The position numbers were made by a program, and so were the translations under genes. 64,000 bases of DNA from Cardinalis cardinalis. Lineage: Eukaryota; Chordata; Aves; Passeriformes; Cardinalidae. The notes under the pieces are model-generated. The model worked only from the letters and a program-made list of their open reading frames with translations, was not told the origin of the DNA and made no database searches. Shown here piece by piece: positions 24,789 to 36,609 of the stretch. The stretch spans positions 4,625,986-4,689,985 of the forward strand of contig JACDOX010000004.1 in NCBI GenBank assembly GCA_014549065.1, written 5' to 3'. Each line of letters starts with the position of its first letter. The first letter of the stretch is position 1.

Positions 24789-27121
24789 GAAAAGTAGGTA
24801 AGCAAATCCTCCTTAATAAACTGAAAACCAAAGTAAGTCTTAAAACAGTATTAAGTATGAAAACTTTTAGACATAGAAAATAGAAAAAGAAAAATTATTT
24901 CTAATTCAGAGTACATTAAAGTGCAATTTTTACTCTTAATTCATATCTTCATTACCAGCATGGAGGACAGATGGAGACGGCAAAAATTTAAAAATCAACA
25001 TTCCTGTTGATTAACAATATCTGTTAATAGAGGTGTTAGTGTACCTGACAGTTTCCCTCTCCAGTGCCTTTTTAAAAATAACTTGCTATTTTGCCAACAT
25101 TTAATAAGTCAAGCTGAAGTTTTCCAGCTTCAAGATGAATNACTTGAAACCTCTTGAAAACATCCTTAAAAGCATATTATACATTATTAAGAATGAGCCT
25201 GACAGGAAAAGACCATTGCTCTTCCATATTAAAAATATTCAGAATGGAAATAGATCATAGGAGTTGCCATCCNTGTGAACAACTTCCACTGACACCCCTC
25301 ATTAAGCCTCTAGAAAAATAATTTGGATATGCTCAGCAACACCTTGTTTGAACTTTTCAGTCCAAAATCCCACCACATTTTTAGAAAAGGGCAGCTATAG
25401 TGAGCTAGTCATCTAATAACATCAAAGAATTAAACAAATTGCCTATAATAGGTGGAATAACAGGTTATTTAACACAGATCAATTCAAGTCTCATAAATGT
25501 TTGCAAAAGAACCCAAAGCAACAAAACTTCCTTAGAATTTTAAGGCAGTATTTGATACTCCATCTACTGAAACACTGAATCCAGTGCAGGATAACTCAAT
25601 AATGAGTATAGCTTTGATAGACCAAAGTCCTCAAGGAATCCATTTTGATCCAACACNGTTAACAGTTTAATTGAAGTAGTGAATGGTAAGTTTGATCTGC
25701 AGTCTGCAGGAGACTCTGCAAGGACAGCAGGAGTATTGTCAGGCTATGTGGGAACCAGTAACATAATACGGAAAATATACCAGGCCCNATTTGGAACAAC
25801 ACTGACAAGCCATCAGGAGGCACTAAGAAGCAGTCATAAATAGTAACATCAATTCTCAGAACAGTACTGTGGCAAAAAAAAGAAAAGAAAGCTCATGTCA
25901 TAAAATGCACACCTAGTGCTGCACAATAAAAGAAACAAGCTCTCTTGCTGCTTCAATACTACATTTTAAATCTACTCTTCAATTATTGGTCCCAGTTCTG
26001 AAGTCCAAACTATAGGGATACTTAAAACCTACAGTTGGAAAACTAACCTTGCAAGATTTCAGGTGCTCAACTTAGTTTTTTAAAGAAAGACTCCTGGAGG
26101 ATTTGATCTTGAGCAAAGATATTTATAACATGGAGAGAATATATAAAAGGAAAAATAGCTCTGACTACATTTTCAGAAAATAGTTTCTGGTGCATGAATG
26201 TAGGATCAGAGCTGCCCTGGACAAGGAACTAGAAAGTAAAGGACTGTTTGCATTGGCTTCATGGGATTATGTACATTTTGCAGCTCTGCATTAAAAAAAA
26301 TGACTGCAATAAAACTAGTTCTTTTGACAACTGTCTGTACAGGTAAAGAAGGAAATATTTGTGCAATTTGACTGCTGGGGTTATAATGGTTTCTCATTCC
26401 TCTCAAAAGCAAGAGACTTGTTGCAGCTGCAGAAAGATATGAGAGTACTCAGCAGTTAAAAGAACCTGACTGTAAGTATGTGAATGATAAAAAGGCAACA
26501 TTTCCATTTTATTTGGAAAACTGTTATTTGTTCAGGTATCTCTGTGCTCCTGCAATATCTGACCTCAGCTCAAAAATCACTAAGAATTTTAGTTTTGTTG
26601 CTCATATAAACTAAGGCAAATTCTCATTTTACAGAGGAGAAAAGGAGAAGCAGAATAATTTAAAAAGATTTCCCATGATGCAGAATATACAAAGAAGAGA
26701 ACCTCAAATGCCTGGAACCCACTCCAGTGCTCTAGTAGCTAGATATTTCCTGTCTTCATCAACTTTAACAAAATTTTAGCTCACATATACGGTTCAGTAT
26801 ATTAGCAAAATGTCTGCAATGTGTATTGTATAGGCATTATACCCTAATAAAAAAAAAAAACCAAACAATTCTTCGCAACTCTTTCCCCAGATTTATGCAG
26901 TGAAAAGAACATCTCTTTTCCCCACAACTAGGAGCTGTGTTNTTAGTAGGTTTACAATGTATTAATCAGAACCAATTTAGGAGATATGTGGCATTAAAAG
27001 GGATAGTGGTAGGCCATAAACAGACAGAACAATAACAGAATTAGAAAAATCTGGAAGAACCACCGAATTAAAAAAAAAAAAATCTGGACATGTGAAGATC
27101 AAGAGGAGTTTTCTTGTCTTC
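24789..27121 (-). other. KLHL32 intron, no recognised feature
   Basis: AT-rich intron between two CR1 fragments. Short frames only, with no domains. I see nothing specific in it. Confidence 0.55.
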
Positions 27122-27490
27122 CACAGAATCACAGCATTAACTAGGTTGCANAAGACCTTTAAGGTCATCAAGTCCAACCTATGAATTAACATCACCCTGT
27201 CAACTAGATCAAGGCACTAAGTGCCACATGCAGTCTTTTATAAACACTTCCAGGGACAGTGACTCCACCACCTCCCTGGGCAGCCCATTCCAACAGCAAA
27301 TCTCTCTTCCTATGAAGCACTGTTTCCTGCCTAAACTTCCTCTGGCACAATTAAGACTGTGTCCTCTTGTCCTGTGGCTAGCTGCCTGTGAGCAGAGATG
27401 GACTCCCAGCAGGCTACTACAACCTCCTTTCAGGTAGTTGTAGAGTGTGATAAGGTCTCCTCTGAGCCTCCTTTTTTTCCCAGGCTAAGC
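27122..27490 (-). mobile_element. CR1 LINE, 5'-truncated 3' end
   Basis: The plus strand starts CACAGAATCACAGCATTAAC and contains GACCTTTAAGGTCATCAAGT and CACCACCTCCCTGGGCAGCC, the reverse complement of the CR1 3' region. The element reads on the minus strand and is truncated near CCCAGGCTAAGCA. It is diverged from the copy at 8342-8700. Confidence 0.9.
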
Positions 27491-28117
27491 ACATTTAAAG
27501 CATTATTGACTAGGGATTTATCTGTCATTCTTTTAGTCAGAAATTATTTTAAGTCTGACTTTCAGAAGCAGAAAACCTGGAAAGGGTGAAGGCCAAATGA
27601 AAAAAATGGGCCTTGACTCAACATCCAGTTTGATTTCCAACATCTGACCTTCAGTAGCGCTAAACAAGGCACAAGTCCTCCCAAAACTAATACATGAGAA
27701 TGTTCACACTGCTGAAGATGTCAAGCACCAGCAGGAATGCCTGAGCCTTCAAAGATCATGATGACTCTGGCCCATTTGTTTCTAGCAGCTCTTACCAACA
27801 AAAAATAATTCAATCCCTCACTTCCAAATCTCAAACAGCTTACAGTCAGAATCTCTTGTTTAGCATAAAGCCTTTTTTTTTCCACAGAGAAGATAAGAAN
27901 ATTTAATCAATGCACCCTATATTTAACACAACCAAATGACAAAATTCTCACTGACTTCAAAATTTCACCTTAAAGACATCACCTTTATAAGCTGAACAAC
28001 TCATTGCAGGCTCAGTTTTTAAGTGTTCACAACTCCAGATATGTACCAGTACTTCAATCCTGTAGAGTTTGAAAGGCACCTCTCCAGCATTTCCCTTTAA
28101 AAGAATCAAGCAAAGCA
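27491..28117 (-). other. KLHL32 intron, no recognised feature
   Basis: Unique AT-rich sequence between two oppositely oriented CR1 copies. Nothing recognised. Confidence 0.55.
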
Positions 28118-28795
28118 ACGCTCTGCAGAGAAGGACCTGGCAGTCCAGGGGGACTGTAAGCTGTCCATGACCAGCAGCGTGTCCTGGTGGCCAAAAAGGC
28201 CAACAGTGTCCTGGGGTACTTTAGGAAGGCCATTGCCAACAGGTCAAGAGAGGTGATCCTATCCCTCTACTCTGCCCTGGTGGGGCCTGGTGGGGAGAGC
28301 TGCGTCCACCCCCANGCTCCTCAGAAAGAGAGAGACATGGAGCTCCTGGAGTGGGTTCAGCAAAGGGCTACAAAGTTATTTAGGGGACTGAAGCACCTCT
28401 AGTATGAGGAAAGGNTGAGGGAACTGGGCCTGTTCAGCCTCAAGAAGAGATGATTGAGAGGGGCCCTCAACAATATATCTGAAGGGATAGTGCCAAGAGA
28501 ATGGAGCCAGGCTCTCCCTCGTGGTGCCAAGCAATAGGACAACAGCCAACTGACACAAACTGATACACAGGAAGTTCCACCTGAATGTGAGAAAAAACTT
28601 CTGTACTGTGCAGGTGACTGAGCACTGGAACAGGTTGCTCAGAAAGGTTGTGGAGTCTCCATCACTGGAAATATTGGAGAACTGNCCGCACACAATCCTG
28701 AGCCCTGTGCTGCAGGATGACCCAGCTTGAGCAGGAAGGCTGGACCNGACAACCCACCACATTACCCTCCAACCTGACCCATTCTGTAACACTCT
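28118..28795 (+). mobile_element. CR1 LINE fragment with reverse-transcriptase C-terminal remnant
   Basis: The plus-strand frame around 28187-28402 reads KKANSVLGYFRKAIANRSRE, followed by VILSLYSALVGPGG and LLEWVQQRATKLFRGLKHL. These match the conserved C-terminal region of CR1 ORF2. Downstream it continues through decayed ORF to GTGGAGTCTCCATCACTGGA and a 3' end near CCATTCTGTAAC. Stop codons and frame shifts show it is inactive. Confidence 0.93.
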
Positions 28796-31399
28796 TCCAC
28801 AGAACTTTGGAAGGGCGTTTAAAAATGAGACATGGCTGAACTGCTCCAAAAAGAACGTACTTCTGCAGAAAAGTCTCTGCTTTCAAAAATTAACTACAGC
28901 TTACGGAAGTAGTTTTTAGCCAAGGACTGTTCCATGCAGTATTATAAAAGTCAGTCCTTTTCAAACACAAGTTTCAGTAAGAAATGTTGCTATAACATTC
29001 AAATTTCAAAGATTTCAAACACATTTATAAGCAAAACCCTACCAACAGCCTATAAAAGGTTACATATGTCTAATACTGTTTGTTTTCCCCCCACCTCAAA
29101 ATATTCACACATTGATCATTTTTGCTACTTGCTTTGCTCCTTTTCAAGAATTTTTTTTAACCTGTTCAAGTTTTGGTCCAGGGCTGAATGGTGCTATGTG
29201 AGTCCAGAACTNGATTAGGAATACATGGAAGTTAAGACCCACAATAGTACCTAGCAAAGTCAAATAATTCCAAGTGTTTGGTTACAGTAAACTTTCAATA
29301 GCAGTCTTGGGGATCCTGGACATCATCATTGCATACGTGTACTTCCTACATACTTNAGTTCCCTATGAAGATGGTGATGCTTCAAATATGAGTAAAAATA
29401 CTGAGAGGCAGGCAAACCCAAATACAAATACTGATTTGGGGCATGGTGTATGACAGTAGGCNGGTCCCCCTGGTGTTTTTCATGTCCACAACATGCCAGG
29501 TCAGCTGGATTTCCAATCCCAGTGACCACTGGCAACTGAATATACCTGAGGTTACTACAATACTTTCCATGATAATCAGGTGTGCTGAGATGCCATGGAA
29601 ACTCAAGGCCCTTTACTCACATAATTAGAATAGACAGTGCTTCCAATTAACAAAGAAAATATTCCAAAAGGAAGAAGAAGGAAGAAAGAATTAACAAGGA
29701 GAAAGAATTCTATGTGTTACCAGTTCAGTTCCTACTAAACTCTAAATAAAAGTCCTGGTTTAAGATCTAATGCTGCTTATACAGCTAGACATACTCTGCG
29801 ACAGAAATCACAAATTCCATAAAACTATTTAAACAGATGGGAAATTTAGCAAAAATTTCCTCCAAATTAATAAATAGATGTTTTGAATATATTACACAAG
29901 AAAGCAGGTGAATGAAGTTACAGGCATTTCTCATGTTTTTCATGTTTGAAGTAACAAACACTCACAGGATGTTATTGATGGTTAATAAAGTTGATGGCAC
30001 TTTATGTGTGGATCTTTAATTTTTAGAATTAGTGAGAAGAATGAGGACAATTTATAACTTTTAAAGCTCTGATCACATACTGGCTGAAGATTCAGTAAGT
30101 CATTACAGCATGTATACNTTTATATTCATTCTGGTTTCAAGGCCTAGTCAATACCTTGGACAGGAAGGGTGTCTATTCTAAATGGAGTTAGTCTACATCA
30201 TTACTCCAAAGCAAAATACAAATTTTACTCACGCAGTTGTGCAAACAAAATACCATAAATGACAGAATGTGCTAAAANGCTGCCTCATTTACTGCTGCTA
30301 CAAGATCTACTGGAAAACATCAACAGCCTTATATGGAACTTGTTTCTTTCTTTGTGGTCCCCTATAAACACAAATGGTTTAACAGTATTTGACAGTACTT
30401 AAAAAGAGATGATAATCTGGAATACTTCCATTTCTAAAGCTAATTATAAATAACATGGGCTTAGGTTATTTTCCTTACAAATCTTTCCTCTTAACTAGCA
30501 CAATTAGTTGAGTATGTTGTAAGCAGTTCAGGTAGATGGATCACACAGTAACAATTAAGCCATCAGAAAAACATAACAAATGGTGAGGCAGAGTATCAAC
30601 TGCTAAATACATAGGTTTGTATCAAGTCCAGATTTCTTATGCCCTTAATGACAGATAGTCTACAAAAAAGACTAAAATGCAAACACTGCATAACTGGAAA
30701 TTGTATCAACTTGGATCTTCATTACTTCAGTCCTTCTTCCCCATTAAATAAACAAGGTTTTGAAAGTCTCCTCTACTAGACTGACTGAAAAATCAAAAAT
30801 AAATTTACAAGGTCTTTTTGACATCTTTTAAAGACAGAGCAGACTGAATCATTCACTATTTTCCTTAGCCTAATATTTCAGGTGCNAAGTTGCCTCCTAA
30901 AATTCCATCAAATAATACATTTTCACATTCATTATATTAAGAAATATTTTGCTACTGCATTTAGAATCTAAAAGTGACTCCCATGAAAATAATAATAGTG
31001 TACCTAAAAATACAGGTAAAAAAGCANAGAAGAGGTAAAAGATATTTACTTCATAATGAAGAATAAAAAATATCAGTTTTATTTTGGATTAGCTAGTATA
31101 GAGGAAAAAAAGATGAACAATTAGTTCTCTACCACAGCGATACTTCTGAGATAAAATCAGATTGTAACTCACTTCAAGCCTAGTGTTCTCTTCAGGTTCA
31201 TAGGTTACAAATGATTTATAGTCACCATTTTGTACTTAGCATTCTGGCTTTTCCCATATTGTAAATAGTTTATAATCAAAGGATTTTCTTGTTTCAGAAA
31301 TACCTTCACTAAAATGGCTTAATACAACTCAAAGTGCTTTAGATGAAAACAAATGTAAGTAAAATTTTTCTCTGTTTCTTTCCAGGACGTAAAAAACCC
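28796..31399 (-). other. KLHL32 intron, no recognised feature
   Basis: AT-rich intron. A 94-residue plus-strand frame at 28934-29218 and shorter frames near 29326-29628 have no recognisable domains, and the latter overlap on both strands. No exon was found. Confidence 0.55.
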
Positions 31400-31990
31400 T
31401 TCTCTATGTCTGGTGCCTATATTCCTCTTCTTTCACATTAGAGCTGTAAGTCTCCTCTTTCAGGTCACGTCTTCCACATAAAAGTGCTAAACTAATGCCG
31501 CTTAATGACAAATTAATGTCCATGAATAAAAAATACACCTCTAATAGCATAGAGTAATTTGCCATTACAATATCATCATTGGACATGCCCCTGGTTTAAT
31601 ACGATGTATTTAATTCATAACTTAATGAGTGATATATAAAAAGAGAGAGATGAACCCTGCAATTACATTTATGTGAGTCTGTCACCTTATTTGTAAAACC
31701 TTAGAGTCATTTACATTCAAATTAGAACAAATGAGTGATTTCACAAAGTGCAGTGATAAATGACCATTGCTGCACAAGACAGAACTGTATTTCCTTTGAA
31801 AACATTAACAGTTTCCTATTATTTGTTAAAAATTACAATGCATATTGCCCAGTGTTGTGTGAATAATGACTTTTTTACTGATTAGGTCAGAAGACTAATA
31901 CGGAGTAAAAATAAATAATTTTTCTTTTCATTTTTTCTGATTTTAGCTTGAATTTCTCTGCTGAAACTGTTACGGATTCACACTGCCACC
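31400..31990. promoter_or_regulatory. Candidate conserved non-coding element in KLHL32 intron
   Basis: Non-repetitive, motif-dense tract with many ATTA/TAAT homeodomain cores, including CTTAATGACAAATTAATG near 31500, plus GCAATTACATTTATG and AAAATTACAATGCATATTG. It lies in a stretch without any N from 31028 to 33275, one of the longest in the window. No coding frame was recognised. Regulatory function is inferred from sequence texture only. Confidence 0.28.
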
Positions 31991-34900
31991 TGCTGCCCAG
32001 GCCCATGTAGGAAAGCCCCAACTGCCTCATTTCAAGTCCAGTTCAGCCATTCTGGGTGTCATTTCTTGCAATAAACAAAATTTTCCTCCAGACCTCTAAG
32101 TGAACGCGTCACTGAAAACACAAGCAGATAAAGATAGATGCGCTACCCAGTTACAAATACTTCCATTTTGGAAATGCATCCAAACTGCCTCAACTTGTAA
32201 GGAGAATTTAAAGTGAAATACACTGGGGACAGGGAGGGACAGGGAGAACGTAAAACATTAGTAGCGATCAGATGGCAATAAAACCAAAGAAGAGTTTTGT
32301 ACACTAAGCATTCTGGCATTCATCAGGCCCTGTTTACAGCTTTATAAAAATACCAGAAACGTTCCAGAAGCAGAAATCTTTCAGGGAATGATGGACAAAA
32401 AGGTCATCTAAAGAGTCCACACTGGCTAAAATGAAAACATGAGAAGGGCAGGGAGGGAAATTGTGAAGCAATACAGTTTCCCTGCTCCTATTTAAAACAC
32501 ACACCAAAGCTGTTTGCCCTTCCTGACAGAACCTGCAAAGAGATGGCAGATCCAGCACTAACTGTCTCCTCCCAACTTGTGACCTCTCCTGTAACTTTGC
32601 TGCAGAGGACTGACAATGTGTACCCATACAACTACTTAGACAGCTTGGGAGCTCTGATCTTGCCAGTAATAGTTAACCTAGATGCTGCAGCATCATTTTT
32701 TTACACATCCATCATCAGTTTCAATACACACTGCAGATAAATAGCAGCAAGTGGATTACAGTAAGAATAGGATTCAAAGTGACTGGGTACTGTCACTTTG
32801 GTATATTTTCAACTTCCTCACTGATACCAATTGAAAAATGCAAAAAAAAAAAAACATCATTTTTTTCCTGAGTCTCGTTTTAAGTTGGAATCCTCACTAG
32901 TGCAACCACATTTCATATATATAGATTATTATCTCGGTAATGTATCAGTATATTAAAGAGATAACAGAAAAAATTCCCCAAGTTATTTTTGAGTTTTGTC
33001 CAAGAACTCTTCTAATGACTATCAATAGCTCAATGACAACAGCTGACAAAATTTGCTCCTTCAAAAAATAGCAGGCTAGCACAGCAACAACTGGTTGTGT
33101 AAACTTAAAAACAGGGTAATGTAAGACATTATTTTTGTCTGCTTTGTATTCTTAGCATGGGAAGGTTACTTCACCACAGGATAAAGTTGGTAGACTTAAG
33201 CTTGCTGGTGGTGACTAATTCTGGGGGATTGAGGGGAGTGTGCATGCATGTACTTAGATTAAAAACTCAGTATTANTTAAAAAAAGCAAGCCTTGGTTGC
33301 TAGATGACCTTTAGATTTTCTTTCCAGCAGTTTAATTCGCTCTATACGAAAAACCCAGGAGCTAAAATCCCAACTGATCTGGGGCTTCTAGCAATACAAA
33401 GGTGATGCTCTCAATCTCTGGTGTACAAATTAATTCATCTCTGAAGGAGTTTATCTTAGTGAAAGTTGGGATTGTCATTGGCACCACTCCAAATGGAAAA
33501 GTTTGGTTTGAGAAAAATAAATAGCTTTGAAGCTCTGGCTTACCCACATACATAAACCATGCACNCTCCTTTTAATCCACACACAAATTCATTTGTAGCT
33601 TCTTCCATTTAAAAACAGTAACATATTTCAATCTACAACACATTCAGATAGTTTAAAATTAGAAGAAGAAAATACTTAGATCATTAGGAATTTGTACACC
33701 AGGAAAAAATATTTGTTCTTTAAGCCTAAACTGACCAATAGAGTAGAAGGTTAAAAATCAAATGCCCCTACCCAAGACAATTTGCCTGCTTCAATTATTA
33801 CCATGAATTATTCCAGAAAGATTTTTCAGTTGATTAACCTTATTTTGTATCCCAGGTCTGATCCTCCTCACTGTCTGCTTTTGTATACAAGAATCCAGAG
33901 CAGAACAGTACAGCGGCAGTTCCAAGAAAATTCCAGTTGACTGCTGTTGTACAATTCTGTGCCCAGGCTTATTTTAGTCACTTACCTAAAATGTTCTTTT
34001 CTTTTTATCTTAAATTACTTGTCTTCAAAGATGGCATGACTGACATCAGCAGCAAGCAAGCAGAGTTCCATTTAAAGTAATGAAGCTTCTAAAAAGTAAT
34101 CTGGTACATTTACCATTTAGCAGGGAACCTAATGCACTTAAAACTAATAGGAAAATTGGCATCAAAGCTTCAAGTTCACCTGACACAAAAAACATTTAGG
34201 ATCCCAAGAATTTTTACAAGTCAGAATAACTTCAGTGGCAATCAGGATCATCACTGCTCATGTCTACTATACCTGCTCCTCCTAGGAACTATGAGAATAA
34301 AAAATAATTTCCAGAATTAAGTACAAGTACAGTCACTTCAAATAAGTCTGTACTGAAACCATGCCACTGTCCAACCAATATACATAACATAAATTATATC
34401 CCTAACTCTGTCCAGTGTGTAAACTTAATTTGTTCTTCACAAAAGGTGCCTAATCTGGCAGCAGAAAATTAAAGGGATGCATGCAATCTAACAGTAATGC
34501 CGCATCCTGCCTCTCAGAAATTAGTCTAAGCTTTGCTTTGGATTGCTCTGCAACTTCTAAACTCCTCACCCACAACTATCGTACCATGACTATAATTCAG
34601 GATGTACCTAGAACTCCACTGGAAAAAAAAATTGTACTTCAGAATATACATAAAAATTACTTAGCTTTGAGATTTCAATTATGGGCAGTCCAATAACCCA
34701 GATCCCTGAATGCCAGTGGAAATCAACCTCTGCTTTAAAAACCAATTACTACCCACACAATACTGAGCTATTGTTGATCAGTGGAAGGAAATCCCATTAA
34801 AAACTTANATTCTCAATAGCATTCCCTCCTTATCAAGACTCTTTGATTGTTGAAATAATTTGCAGTTTGTGGCTCTCTGGTACTGAATACACAAACAGTT

Positions 34901-35772
34901 GAGGAAAAAGACAAAATTTCTTAGATCTATAACCAGTTATGTAACTCAGACATACTCATGAANCAAACATTTTCATGTTCTGAATAAATGTTTTAACACA
35001 TTTATTCTCTTGCATAAGAATAAANTTGTCACGTATCCTTCAGAAAAACATTCACAAGCTTTAAAGTGCAAAATAGGTCATCACAAACACATCACCTAAT
35101 ACCACGTTCTCTACAGTTCCATTTTAAAAGTCCATTTTCAGGTGGCCACCACATTTAATGCCTTTAACTAGTTATCTCTTGCTTTTTCCTATATCATATG
35201 ACAAATATGGTCCACTTTTCAAAGGCAAAGGAGATATTCAGATAACCCATTCCTGTTATATTTCCAAGTTTGCCTATTGGCTGCAGCTCTCTGCATTAGC
35301 CTCTTTTGAAAAACCTCAGCCAAAACTGACAATCAACCTGAGCTGGAGGAGGAACTTGGGAAACAAGAACCTGAGAGAATTGGATGTGCAGGCTGCAAGC
35401 AAATGCTGTGTGAGTGATCACAGACCTTAGTGCCACTGAAGGTACACTAAGTTCAAGTCTTTAGCTCTCCCACACCTCTGCAGCAGTTAAGGAAAATGCA
35501 TTGCCTTACCGTTTGTTCAGTCTGAGACAGATGTGTGCTCTTACAAGCCTTGTTTCAATGTTTAATGTACCTGAGAATTATGCAGATGACATGAGAGATT
35601 CATGAATATGTATGTATCTCAAATAAAATACATCAGCATGCTTCAAAAGAGTCCCCTTCTACAAANGAAGCTAGAAACAAAACCCCCAAACAGCAGCGGT
35701 TGTGGAATAATCACAACTCAAGGCATGACAATGCTGATATGGGGNAGAAGTCTGCACTACACAAAGCTGGAA

Positions 35773-35822
35773 TTAAGACCAAAAAAGTAGGGAATACTTA
35801 AGACCAAAAGTAGGGAATACTT
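35773..35822. repeat. Tandem duplication of a 23-25 bp unit
   Basis: TTAAGACCAAAA...GTAGGGAATAC occurs twice in direct succession, differing by two A residues in the internal A-run. Confidence 0.9.
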
Positions 35823-35850
35823 GGACATTTCTCTTGTTTGCAAACAAAGA

Positions 35851-35902
35851 AAATATTATTTACCATAATAATATTTTANCATAAAAATATTATTTACCAT
35901 AA
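35851..35902. repeat. Direct repeat of AAATATTATTTACCATAA
   Basis: The same 18-base word occurs at 35851-35868 and 35885-35902, separated by a short AT-rich spacer that contains an N. Confidence 0.9.
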
Positions 35903-36587
35903 AATCATAGTTTTAAAATGAAAACTAGTAAATTATCAATCTAATATGACCATAAGTTTTCAAATGAAAATATTGAATCAACATTAGATGCTACAGAACA
36001 TTTGATAATGAGAAGTTTATAGATGATAAAATGCAATTAATAAACTAGTAGTGTTGTCAGAAACCTCCANTGCATTGCCTAACTCAGGGTAGGGAGAAAA
36101 TGTTCCTCTCCTTTTTCCTGTCTTTTCTTTGATTGAGAACTCTTTTTAAAAATTGCCATAAATGCAATTTAAGCAATTTGTTAAANAATTTTTTTAATTC
36201 ATAAAAAAATTAAGGTACTCCAAGCTGCTTAATCTATAAAAAAAGAGGATCTGTCATAGTCAAAACAACATTTTGTTTATTCTGAGACAACCAAGAGGAA
36301 ATTCCTTAAAGACCAGTCAACATAAAAGTCAGCATTGGCTGAAAATTATTCTGTCCTCAGTGAACTAGAAATGATTCTCAACAATCAGACACCTCAGCAA
36401 TCACCTTAGATCAATCAGGTCATTGTAGTATTCTTTGGAATCTCATAGACTATCAATGTGCCTTGAAACAGATATATGAACAGGCAATACCAATTGCATT
36501 GGTAGCCAAAAAGCCCCATCCTTATTGAAATGCATGACATTATTACAGGCCCCAGATAAAAGTATCAAAAAGAGATGAAAGTGTTCA

Positions 36588-36609
36588 TGACAGTTCCAAT
36601 GAACTGTCA
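36588..36609. repeat. Short perfect inverted repeat
   Basis: TGACAGTTC and GAACTGTCA form 9-bp arms around CAAT. This is small and could be chance in a window of this size. Confidence 0.8.

Larger units (their letters stand above)
31991..36587 (-). other. KLHL32 intron, no recognised gene
   Basis: AT-rich intron with small duplications at 35773-35822 and 35851-35902. Short frames on both strands lack domains. No named transposon was recognised. Confidence 0.55.

Noticed and set aside
28376..28849. 157-residue minus-strand frame
   Set aside because: Antisense shadow of the plus-strand CR1 copy at 28118-28795.
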